Assembly (NCBI GenBank): GCA_003448835.1
Contig: DLXM01000345.1
Span: 1-10,702 of the forward strand
Length of the DNA stretch: 10,702 nucleotides
DNA from: Bacteroidota bacterium
GTDB lineage: Bacteria; Bacteroidota; Rhodothermia; Balneolales; HLUCCA01
Reading direction: 5' to 3'
Made by a program: the position numbers and the translations under genes. Positions 1 to 6,337 of the stretch are shown piece after piece (within the stretch, counting starts at the first letter, position 1; the number at the start of each line of letters is the position of its first letter). A model generated the notes under the pieces. The model ran no database searches and was not told the DNA's origin. It saw only the letters and a list, made by a program, of their open reading frames with translations.

Positions 1-230
1 TTGCTGATGACGTAAAATGTTCTCATGGTGCAACGGTCGGGCAGTTAAATGATGAACAAGAATTCTATTTAAAAAGTCGTGGATTAAGCGATCTTGAATG
101 TAGAGAAGTGTTAACCTACGGATTTGCGACCGAGGTTATTGAATCTTTACCGGTAGAATCAATTAAAGAAGACTTGCGCAAATCAGTGGAAACATTTACC
201 AAACGCGGAATCCTTAATACTGTCGCCTGA
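1..230 (+). CDS. sufD: SufD, Fe-S cluster assembly scaffold subunit (3' end only)
   Basis: This is the last 75 codons of a gene whose start lies before the window. The first complete codon is at position 3 and the stop TGA is at 228-230. SufD pairs with SufB and the ATPase SufC in the cytosolic SufBCD complex on which new Fe-S clusters are built. The visible tail carries the family's C-terminal signature: KCSHGATVGQLN, then EFYLKSRGL, then a helical end with YGFATEVI. The SHGAT region includes the histidine that SufD contributes near the SufB interface. SufB has a related C-terminus, but the KCSHGATVGQL form and the position directly before sufS favour SufD. The sufS gene follows after 10 bases, so the two are surely co-transcribed. 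Nothing in the visible part looks broken. Confidence 0.92.
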   Translation, partial: ADDVKCSHGATVGQLNDEQEFYLKSRGLSDLECREVLTYGFATEVIESLPVESIKEDLRKSVETFTKRGILNTVA

Positions 231-240
231 TTTTAGCCAG

Positions 241-1497
241 ATGAATTTAAACCAGGATATACTACCCAACCGGGAAATCAGTTTTGATCCGATTTTATAT
301 CGGAAGGACTTCCCAATTTTAAATCGGGAAGTTAATGGTACAAAACTAGTGTATCTGGACAATGCTGCATCCATGCAAATGCCGCAAGTGGTAATTGACT
401 CATTTGTTGATTATCAAAGTCGATTTCATGCGAATGTACATCGCGGCGTTCATACCCTGAGTCAGGAAGCAACCGATAAATATGAAGCCGTTAGAAGTAA
501 AATCAGAGATTTAATTCACGCTAAGTCTGAGAATGAAATTATTTATACCTACGGCACAACTGATGCACTAAATATGGTTGCATCGACCTACGGTAGGCAA
601 AACATTTCAACTGGCGATGAGATTCTGATCTCTGAGATGGAACACCACGCAAATATTGTCCCGTGGTATATGTTGGCAAAAGAAGTAGGTGCCATAATAA
701 AAGTGATCCCAATTACGGACTCCGGTGAGATAAATATGGATGCTTATACATCGATGTTATCAAATCGGACAAAAATTGTGGCAGTTACCCATGTTTCAAA
801 TGCATTGGGGACAATTAATCCAGTGAAAACCATTGCCGAATTAGCTCATCAAGCCGGTGCAATCATTGTAGTTGACGGAGCACAAGCAGTTCCACATGCA
901 AAAGTCGATGTTCAAGACCTGAATTGTGATTTTTATGCATTCTCAGCACATAAAATGTGTGGCCCGACCGGACTTGGCGTTTTATATGGAAAATTTGACA
1001 TTCTTAATTCCATGCCCCCATATCGTGGTGGTGGAGACATGATTAAGAGTGTAACATTTGAGCATATTATATTTAACGATGTTCCATTTAAGTTCGAAGC
1101 TGGAACACCTCCAATTTCACAAGTAATTATGTTTGGTGAGTCCATCGATTATGTGAACAATATTGGAATTGATCGAATCAGCGAGTATGAATCAGAGTTA
1201 TTATCCTACGCTACAAAACGCGCTAATGAAATTGAAGGTTTGACAATAATAGGTACTGCTGTACAAAAAGCATCCGTTCTGAGTTTTACGCTTAAGGGCA
1301 TACATCCGCACGACATCGGCACTATTCTGGATCAATCTGGTGTTGCTGTCAGAACCGGACATCATTGTGCACAACCCGTAATGGATCGATTTAATGTCCC
1401 GGCGACAACTCGCGCTTCATTCGCATTTTACAATACTTTCGAGGAAGTAGATGAGCTAATTTCTGCAATTCACCAGGTTAAAGAGGTATTTGGATGA
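241..1497 (+). CDS. sufS: SufS, group II cysteine desulfurase
   Basis: This PLP-dependent enzyme removes sulfur from L-cysteine as a persulfide, giving alanine, to feed Fe-S cluster assembly. At 418 residues it is slightly longer than the usual 405-410 because of a short N-terminal extension before YRKDFPIL. Visible landmarks are the YLDNAAS segment (38-44), the EMEHH ring-stacking region (132-136), VDGAQ with the cofactor aspartate (D212), the PLP lysine K238 in SAHK, and the catalytic cysteine C376 in RTGHHCAQP. An HPHD motif (355-358) places H357 nineteen residues before the catalytic cysteine. In Bacillus SufS the equivalent histidine takes a zinc ligand position in the complex with SufU, which fits the next gene. 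A common NAATSQKP segment reads NAASMQMP here. The start is the first in-frame ATG, 10 bases after sufD, with no Shine-Dalgarno sequence. The 3' end overlaps sufU by 4 bases (ATGA). Confidence 0.97.
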   Translation: MNLNQDILPNREISFDPILYRKDFPILNREVNGTKLVYLDNAASMQMPQVVIDSFVDYQSRFHANVHRGVHTLSQEATDKYEAVRSKIRDLIHAKSENEIIYTYGTTDALNMVASTYGRQNISTGDEILISEMEHHANIVPWYMLAKEVGAIIKVIPITDSGEINMDAYTSMLSNRTKIVAVTHVSNALGTINPVKTIAELAHQAGAIIVVDGAQAVPHAKVDVQDLNCDFYAFSAHKMCGPTGLGVLYGKFDILNSMPPYRGGGDMIKSVTFEHIIFNDVPFKFEAGTPPISQVIMFGESIDYVNNIGIDRISEYESELLSYATKRANEIEGLTIIGTAVQKASVLSFTLKGIHPHDIGTILDQSGVAVRTGHHCAQPVMDRFNVPATTRASFAFYNTFEEVDELISAIHQVKEVFG

Positions 1498-1949
1498 ATG
1501 ATAGAATGAAACAATTATATCAGGAATTAATCCTGGATCATAATAAAAATCCAAGAAATTTCAGGACCATTGACCCTGCAGATCGAGAAGCATTAGGGCA
1601 TAATCCGCTTTGTGGTGATAAACTCAAATTGTATCTGAAAATCAATGATCAAAATGTAATCGAAGATGTAGCCTTTATTGGGGATGGATGTGCAATTTCA
1701 AAAGCATCTGCTTCAATGATGACAACTGTCGTTAAAGGGAAAACAGTAGAAGAAGCTGAAGAGTTATTTACACAGTTTCATGAAATGAGTATGGGAACAC
1801 TGAATGTAGATACTCAGGAAAATAAGCTTGGTAAATTAACCATTTTTTCCGGAGTTCGTGATCTTCCCGCTCGTGTAAAATGTGCAACATTACCCTGGCA
1901 CACACTTCACTCTGCATTACATAACAAAAAAGAAATTACAACAGAATAA
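1494..1949 (+). CDS. sufU: SufU, zinc-dependent sulfur acceptor for SufS
   Basis: SufU accepts persulfide sulfur from SufS and passes it to the SufBCD scaffold. The protein is 151 residues and has the IscU-like fold pattern. Its likely zinc ligands are C40 and D42 (PLCGD), C66 (GDGCAISKAS) and C130 (RVKCATLPW), matching the Cys-Asp-Cys-Cys set of Bacillus SufU almost residue for residue. The long segment between C66 and C130 (KTVEEAEELF through the FSGVRDLPAR region) contains the insertion that separates SufU from true IscU scaffolds. The start ATG overlaps the sufS stop as ATGA and follows an AGAGG at 1482-1486, seven bases upstream, so translation is probably coupled. An in-frame ATG at 1506 is a less likely alternative. 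The immediate link to sufS supports a dedicated SufS-SufU pair; no SufE-like gene is visible. Confidence 0.95.
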   Translation: MNDRMKQLYQELILDHNKNPRNFRTIDPADREALGHNPLCGDKLKLYLKINDQNVIEDVAFIGDGCAISKASASMMTTVVKGKTVEEAEELFTQFHEMSMGTLNVDTQENKLGKLTIFSGVRDLPARVKCATLPWHTLHSALHNKKEITTE

Positions 1950-1966
1950 AATCCAGTTACTAAAAC

Positions 1967-1971
1967 AGGAG
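1967..1971 (+). promoter_or_regulatory. Strong Shine-Dalgarno site for nfu
   Basis: AGGAG lies eight bases before the nfu ATG at 1980, in the 30-base gap after sufU. It stands out because almost all other genes here, including sufS, sufA, fni, bamD and apt, lack such a site. It fixes the nfu start and suggests Nfu is translated independently of sufU. Confidence 0.7.
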
Positions 1972-1979
1972 ATATCATA

Positions 1980-2534
1980 ATGCCAAAAATCGCAGAAATT
2001 GAAAGAACACCGAATCCACATGCAATGAGATTCGTTTTAAAAGACCCCATTTCGCAAGGAATCACAAGGTCTTACGAAAATGCTGAAATGGCTCAGAAAG
2101 ACCCATTTGCAAAGCAATTATTTGAAATTGAACATGTCATTTCGGTCTATTATGTCGATAAATATGTCACCGTAACTCAGGATGGCCATGCCGATTGGAA
2201 TGATTTATTACGAAAACTTGCTCCACCAATAAGAGAAGCCGGCGCAATCGGAATCCTCGAATCAGATTCGGATGAAGTCCATTCAACCAAAGATGTTCAG
2301 AATAGTGATGACCCGAGATTACAGCAAATTAATGCAATGCTGGATGAACAAGTTCGTCCTTATCTGTTGGCTGATGGTGGGGGACTCCAAATCCTGGGAC
2401 TCAATGACAACGTCCTGAAAGTGCATTATCAAGGTGCATGTGGAACATGTCCGACCGCTACAACAGGTACTCTTTATGCCATTGAAAGCATGGTTCGGAG
2501 AATCGACCCTGAAATCGTAGTAGAATCAGTTTAA
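1980..2534 (+). CDS. nfu: Nfu-type Fe-S cluster carrier (Nfu_N plus NifU C-terminal domain)
   Basis: This carrier protein binds a bridging Fe-S cluster and hands it to target enzymes in the cytosol. Two domains are visible in 184 residues. An N-terminal Nfu_N domain (about 4-90) starts with the family motif ERTPNPHAMRFVL. A NifU-like C-terminal domain (about 115-184) carries VRPYLLADGGGLQIL and the cluster-binding C154-x-x-C157 in GACGTCPTATTGTL. The linker (about 95-115) is acidic and serine-rich. This is the same layout as mitochondrial NFU1 and is common in Bacteroidota and Alphaproteobacteria. Both cysteines are present and the length is normal. It sits 30 bases after sufU and one base before sufA, so it is part of the Suf operon. 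Confidence 0.94.
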   Translation: MPKIAEIERTPNPHAMRFVLKDPISQGITRSYENAEMAQKDPFAKQLFEIEHVISVYYVDKYVTVTQDGHADWNDLLRKLAPPIREAGAIGILESDSDEVHSTKDVQNSDDPRLQQINAMLDEQVRPYLLADGGGLQILGLNDNVLKVHYQGACGTCPTATTGTLYAIESMVRRIDPEIVVESV

Positions 2535-2535
2535 T

Positions 2536-2874
2536 ATGATCACAATAAGTCAGAATGCTTTAGCACGTATCACACAGATACGTGCGGATTCTAAAGTACC
2601 GAATTCAACACCCTTACGAATCGGTGTAGTTGGTGGAGGTTGTTCCGGATTGACATATCAGCTGGATTTTGACAAAAATTACGATCCGAATACGCAGAAT
2701 AACGATAAAAAATTTGAGGTTGATGGTGTTCAACTCATCGTTGATATGAGAAGTTTTTTATACCTGGCCGGCACACAACTTGATTATAGTGATGGATTAC
2801 AGGGTAAAGGTTTTCATTTCAATAATCCGAATGCCTCCCGAACATGCTCATGTGGCGAATCTTTTTCAGTCTAA
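2536..2874 (+). CDS. sufA: A-type Fe-S carrier, SufA/IscA family
   Basis: A-type carriers receive Fe-S clusters from the scaffold and deliver them to apo-proteins. The 112-residue protein has the normal family length. It carries the three conserved cluster-binding cysteines: C36 in GVVGGGCSGLTYQL, and C104 and C106 in the C-terminal TCSCGESF. The segment SFLYLAGTQLDYSDGLQGKGF (73-93) is the typical pre-cysteine region. The ATG lies one base after the nfu stop with no Shine-Dalgarno sequence, so it probably depends on coupling with nfu. The DUF2480 gene follows after three bases. Subfamily naming (SufA, IscA or ErpA) cannot be settled from the sequence alone; the operon context favours SufA. 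A perfect inverted repeat lies in codons 10-17. Confidence 0.94.
   Translation: MITISQNALARITQIRADSKVPNSTPLRIGVVGGGCSGLTYQLDFDKNYDPNTQNNDKKFEVDGVQLIVDMRSFLYLAGTQLDYSDGLQGKGFHFNNPNASRTCSCGESFSV
2563..2585 (+). repeat. Perfect 9-bp inverted repeat (hairpin) in the start of sufA
   Basis: The arms GCACGTATC (2563-2571) and GATACGTGC (2577-2585) are exact reverse complements separated by ACACA. In RNA this gives a 9-bp stem with a 5-base loop, starting 27 bases after the sufA start codon. It lies in coding sequence (residues Ala-Arg-Ile-Thr-Gln-Ile-Arg-Ala), which makes the encoded peptide itself nearly palindromic. No T-run follows, so it is not a terminator. It may be chance, an mRNA stability or translation element, or a protein site. 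Confidence 0.6.
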
Positions 2875-2877
2875 AAA

Positions 2878-3387
2878 ATGGATAATTCCGATACAATAGT
2901 TAATAAAGTGGCAAACTCGAACTTGATTACGATCGATTTAGAGAAGCTACTGGGTGATATCGATATCATAGGGTTTGATATTAAAGACTTTTTGTTCATG
3001 GAATTGATGTTGAAAGAAGCAGATTTTCGCGAAAGTTTGACAGCAATTGACTGGAATCTGTATCGAAATAAAAATATAGCTGTATACTGTTCAACAGATG
3101 CTATCTTAGCCCCATGGGCATTTGCATTGGTAATAGCGAACGCTAAACCATTTGCTCGATCCATTTATCAGGCAACACCACAAGAAGCATTAACACTAGT
3201 CATTCGACAGAAGCTGGCTGATCACGATTGGAATCAATATACAGGGAGACGCATCATCTTAAAAGGATGTAGTGACAAAGCAATTCCATCTAATGCCTAC
3301 TCAATTGCAACCGAGTACTTGTTAGATGTTGCCGATCGAATTATGTATGGGGAAGCATGTTCCTTTGTTCCAATTTGGCGTAAATAA
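2878..3387 (+). CDS. DUF2480-family protein of the Suf operon, function unknown
   Basis: I recognise this 169-residue protein as a member of the DUF2480 family, which is largely confined to Bacteroidota and often lies beside suf genes. Its biochemical role is not established. Supporting segments are IVNKVANSNLITIDLE at the N-terminus, IDIKDFLF-like text at 34-40, and GEACSFVPIW at the end. It has exactly three cysteines, each followed by serine: C71, C131 and C161. Residues 58-81 (DWNLY, then CSTDAI) and 117-141 (DWNQY, then CSDKAI) look like two copies of one unit. There is no signal peptide or membrane segment, so it should be cytosolic. The ATG lies three bases after the sufA stop, which strongly suggests co-translation. 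By inference it may take part in sulfur or cluster handling, but this is unproven. Confidence 0.87.
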   Translation: MDNSDTIVNKVANSNLITIDLEKLLGDIDIIGFDIKDFLFMELMLKEADFRESLTAIDWNLYRNKNIAVYCSTDAILAPWAFALVIANAKPFARSIYQATPQEALTLVIRQKLADHDWNQYTGRRIILKGCSDKAIPSNAYSIATEYLLDVADRIMYGEACSFVPIWRK

Positions 3388-3401
3388 TAAGTCTTACCAC
3401 T

Positions 3402-4418
3402 ATGGCCATACAAGATCGCAAACGAGATCATATAAATTTGACGATTAATGGCGATGCTGAATACAATCACACAACCGGATTTGAACAATTCAGGCTTAAA
3501 CATTGTGCACTTCCCGAGTTAAATCTATCTGATATAGATACTTCAGTTGAAGTGTTTGGTCGTACGTTCAGCATTCCACTTTTTATTTCTTCCATGACTG
3601 GTGGTTCTTCAGAAATGGGCCAGGTTAATCGAATCATAGCAGAAGTATGTGAAGAGTATAAGCTTCCCATGGGTGTAGGTAGTCAACGCATCATGTTGGA
3701 AGATGCCAGTTCAATTCCAAGCTTTTCAGTAGTTCGGGAAGTCGCACCCTCTGCTTTTATAGCAGCTAATATCGGAGGTGTACAAATACGAAACGTCATA
3801 TCAGACAGTAAATTACGATTACTCTGTGATAGTATTCAAGCTGACGCGATAATAGTCCATTTAAATGTGCTTCAGGAATTGATGCAGCCAGAAGGTGACA
3901 GACAATTTGCAGGAGTTTTAAATGGAATTCACTATTTGGTTAATCACGCTGATTGCCCAATGATAGTTAAGGAAACAGGAGCAGGGATTGGTGGTCCAGA
4001 TGCCCGAAAACTGTATGATGCTGGTGTTCGTTACATAGATGTTGCAGGATCGGGAGGCACCAGTTGGGCAAAAGTTGAAAATTTAAGGCATCAAGATGAT
4101 AAAGCACATTCGATATTTAACGAATGGGGGACACCTACCGTACAATGTATAAACGAGATAAGAGAATTGGGGCTCAAAGATTTAGTTGTGATCTCTTCAG
4201 GGGGAATCAGATCATCGCTTGATATTCTAAAATCGATAGCAATGGGAGCCAATATATGTGCGACAGCTCAACCCATCATTAAAGTAATTCATGAAAATGG
4301 AAAAAAAGGTTTGATCAAATTAATAGAACAATGGACGCATGAAATCCGAATGGGTCTTTTACTCACGGGAGTTCAATCCATAGATGCATTAAATTCTAAT
4401 CATTTATACAAACTATAG
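3402..4418 (+). CDS. fni: Type 2 isopentenyl-diphosphate delta-isomerase (FMN-dependent)
   Basis: This enzyme interconverts isopentenyl and dimethylallyl diphosphate, the two C5 units of isoprenoid synthesis, using reduced FMN and Mg2+. The 338-residue protein has the expected length and TIM-barrel motifs in order: RKRDH (6-10), ISSMTGG (62-68), GVGSQR (91-96), ANIGGVQ (122-128), HLN with QE and QPEGD (153-166), VKETGAGI (189-196), IDVAGSGGTSW (212-222) and SSGGIR (265-270). The last two regions hold the FMN phosphate. It is unrelated to the Nudix-type isomerase. The start is the first ATG after the DUF2480 stop (14-base gap), with no Shine-Dalgarno sequence. The next gene encodes a prenyl synthase that uses its products, so the pair forms a pathway module attached to the end of the Suf operon. 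Confidence 0.96.
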   Translation: MAIQDRKRDHINLTINGDAEYNHTTGFEQFRLKHCALPELNLSDIDTSVEVFGRTFSIPLFISSMTGGSSEMGQVNRIIAEVCEEYKLPMGVGSQRIMLEDASSIPSFSVVREVAPSAFIAANIGGVQIRNVISDSKLRLLCDSIQADAIIVHLNVLQELMQPEGDRQFAGVLNGIHYLVNHADCPMIVKETGAGIGGPDARKLYDAGVRYIDVAGSGGTSWAKVENLRHQDDKAHSIFNEWGTPTVQCINEIRELGLKDLVVISSGGIRSSLDILKSIAMGANICATAQPIIKVIHENGKKGLIKLIEQWTHEIRMGLLLTGVQSIDALNSNHLYKL

Positions 4419-4492
4419 GGATTATTTGATGTTCAAGACCTACATATTGTGTATATTTTGAGCTATCCCAGATTTTTAAAATACTTTCTGTT
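4419..4492 (+). promoter_or_regulatory. Intergenic region with a possible Bacteroidota-type promoter
   Basis: This 74-base AT-rich gap is the longest non-coding stretch of the window. TTTG at 4425-4428 and TATATTTTG at 4452-4460, separated by 23 bases, resemble the Bacteroidota promoter pattern of a TTTG -33 box and a TAnnTTTG -7 box. The fit is imperfect: the -7 box has one extra base and the spacing is at the upper limit. The region also holds a 10-codon reading frame, ATG 4429 to TGA 4461, preceded by AGGGA at 4417-4421. No terminator hairpin is visible, so read-through from fni is also possible. Confidence 0.3.
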
Positions 4493-5470
4493 TTGTCTGA
4501 AAACACATTTTCTACCGACAATTTACTAGCCTGTCTTGCTTTGCCGGACGAACCAGCTACCTTATACGATCCAATTAGGTATACCTTAGCTATGGGAGGG
4601 AAGCGTGTGCGTCCTATGTTAGTGAATGCAGCATGTGGATTATGTGGTGGAAATGTATCATTATCGAAATATGCAGCTGCAGGGATTGAAGCTCTGCATA
4701 ATTTTACTTTAATCCATGATGATATCATGGACAATGCACAAACCCGTCGCGGATTTCAGACAGTGCATGAAAAATGGGATGTCTCAACAGCTATACTTTC
4801 AGGTGATTCACTCTTTGCTTTTGCATTTGGAACGTTATCGTTTTATGCTCATTCACCTGATTTTTCTAAGAATCAAGTCGCTTGTTTGTATGATGAATTT
4901 TTAAAAGCGACCAAGATTGTCTGCGAAGGACAAGCCAGAGATATTGAATTCGAATCGAGTCCGGATGTAACCATTGAAGATTATACATTCATGGTGACAC
5001 AAAAAACTGCAGCATTGCTGCAAAGTGCCATGAAAATTGGGGCGATTATTGCAGATGCTGATGACGCTACTATTGATATGGCTGGCCAAATTGGGCTTAA
5101 TGCAGGGATTGCCTTTCAAATTCAGGATGATCTGCTTGATGCAGTTGGTAATCCTGATAAATTTGGCAAAAAATCTGGCGGAGATATAATTGAGGGTAAA
5201 AAAACTTATTTATCCATATTAGCAAAGACATTTGCCGATGACAGCCAAAAGGAATTTCTAAATTTAATACCTGGTAGTAAAGCGATAACTGACGAACAAG
5301 TTCAACAGGTCGTAGAAATCTACAACAATACCGGTGTTATTGATTTGACAAAAAAAGAAATAAACCGACTTTATGCAAAATCTATGGATCAGTTGAGTAT
5401 ATTTGCAGATTCTGTATATCGAGATGAAATAAAATCACTATTAAATCAGTTAACTGTTAGAGAAAACTGA
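4493..5470 (+). CDS. Short-chain trans-polyprenyl diphosphate synthase
   Basis: The enzyme condenses isopentenyl diphosphate onto an allylic primer to make a linear prenyl diphosphate. Both aspartate-rich motifs are intact: DDIMD (76-80) and QDDLLD (211-216). Around them are GGKRVRP (35-41), NAQTRRG (81-87) and GDIIEGKKT (230-238). The first motif lacks the two-residue insertion of IspA-type bacterial farnesyl synthases. The residue five before its first aspartate is phenylalanine (F71), a feature linked to short C15-C20 products, so farnesyl or geranylgeranyl diphosphate is likely; the exact chain length is inference. The frame is open back to 4430 but contains no ATG there. TTG at 4493 gives about 17 residues before LPDEPATLYDPIRY, close to the family's usual N-terminus. 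It follows fni and precedes bamD by 17 bases. Confidence 0.92.
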   Translation: MSENTFSTDNLLACLALPDEPATLYDPIRYTLAMGGKRVRPMLVNAACGLCGGNVSLSKYAAAGIEALHNFTLIHDDIMDNAQTRRGFQTVHEKWDVSTAILSGDSLFAFAFGTLSFYAHSPDFSKNQVACLYDEFLKATKIVCEGQARDIEFESSPDVTIEDYTFMVTQKTAALLQSAMKIGAIIADADDATIDMAGQIGLNAGIAFQIQDDLLDAVGNPDKFGKKSGGDIIEGKKTYLSILAKTFADDSQKEFLNLIPGSKAITDEQVQQVVEIYNNTGVIDLTKKEINRLYAKSMDQLSIFADSVYRDEIKSLLNQLTVREN

Positions 5471-5487
5471 AAACGACTAAATATTCT

Positions 5488-6315
5488 ATGTCTAATTTAA
5501 TCAAACGCTTCATTCCACTTTTATTGGTAGTAGTTCCATTTGTAATTGCTTCTTGTACTTCTAAATCTCAAATAAGACCAGGTGATTCTCTCGAAGTTGC
5601 CTATGAAAAAGCATTAAGACTTTACGAACGCGAACGATATACAGACGCTACCAGAGCTTTTGAAACAGTACTTTCAATTGGCCGTGGAACCGAAATCGCT
5701 GAAGAAAGTCAATTCTTATTAGCTGAGAGCTATTTTAAAAATAGAGACTATTTAGTAGCAGCCTCAGAATATCGACGCTTTTACACAAATTATCCTCGTT
5801 CTGAAAAAAGAATTGATGCCGAGTATAACGAAGCGATGTGTTACCATGAATTAAGTCCACGATACAAATTAGATCAGACCGACACTTTTCGTGCAATAGA
5901 ATTGATGCAGTTATTTATTGGACGTTATCCTGGTACCGATCGGGCAACTGATGCCGCAAATATGATCGATTCGATGCGTGATAAATTAGCACAAAAAGAA
6001 TATTCAGCAGCTGAGCTTTACATGCGAATTCGTTCATTTGAAGCTGCTGCGGTTTATTACAACCTCACCATTGATGCTTATCCTGAAACTACATGGGCTG
6101 AAAAAGCACTTGCTAAACAAATTTTTGCGTATATCAACTTTGCTGAATTCAGTGTCCCGTCTCGACAAGCCGAACGATATCAGCTAGCTCTTGATAGCTA
6201 TCAAAAATATGTCCAGTTGTTTCCAAATGGAGAAAACAGATCATTGGTTGAAGAATACCGCGACATTGCCACAGACGGACTTAGAAATTCAACTCCGGAA
6301 ATAACTTCAAATTAG
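5488..6315 (+). CDS. bamD: BamD-like outer membrane assembly lipoprotein (TPR)
   Basis: BamD is the essential periplasmic lipoprotein partner of BamA in inserting beta-barrel proteins into the outer membrane. The 275-residue product starts with a lipoprotein signal: basic LIKR, a hydrophobic stretch (8-21), and the lipobox IASC with C23 as the lipidated residue. Five TPR-like helical hairpins follow (about 36-68, 73-105, 112-149, 173-203, 207-248). The segments YNEAMCYHELSPRYKLDQ and IELMQLFIGRYPGTDRA match BamD rather than generic TPR proteins. It indicates a diderm envelope. The ATG is 17 bases after the prenyl synthase stop, with no Shine-Dalgarno sequence. A general TPR lipoprotein (YfiO/ComL-like) is the same family, so the alternative names do not conflict. 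Confidence 0.9.
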   Translation: MSNLIKRFIPLLLVVVPFVIASCTSKSQIRPGDSLEVAYEKALRLYERERYTDATRAFETVLSIGRGTEIAEESQFLLAESYFKNRDYLVAASEYRRFYTNYPRSEKRIDAEYNEAMCYHELSPRYKLDQTDTFRAIELMQLFIGRYPGTDRATDAANMIDSMRDKLAQKEYSAAELYMRIRSFEAAAVYYNLTIDAYPETTWAEKALAKQIFAYINFAEFSVPSRQAERYQLALDSYQKYVQLFPNGENRSLVEEYRDIATDGLRNSTPEITSN

Positions 6316-6316
6316 A

Positions 6317-6337
6317 TTTCACGTTTTGAACGTAAAA
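6317..6337 (+). repeat. Imperfect inverted repeat whose loop is the nadD TTG start
   Basis: TTTCACGTT (6317-6325) and AACGTAAAA (6329-6337) can pair at eight of nine positions, with one C-A mismatch at 6320/6334. The inner five pairs (ACGTT with AACGT) are perfect. The three bases between the arms, 6326-6328, are the TTG proposed as the nadD start codon. The repeat lies in the 10-base gap between bamD and nadD and extends into nadD. It could reduce ribosome access or be coincidence. Confidence 0.5.

Noticed and set aside
305..430. Glutamine amidotransferase activity for the VWA protein (residue range 305-430 of that protein, not bases)
   Set aside because: The protein contains no cysteine, so the catalytic nucleophile is absent; only a fold resemblance is claimed.
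933..1145. Minus-strand reading frame inside sufS, and similar opposite-strand frames inside other genes
   Set aside because: They lie fully within well-supported genes, show no recognisable motifs, and are shadows of the coding strand.
2955..2968. Perfect 14-bp palindrome TGATATCGATATCA in the DUF2480 gene
   Set aside because: It follows from repeated Asp-Ile codons (GAT ATC GAT ATC). A palindrome of this size is expected roughly once in a sequence this long.
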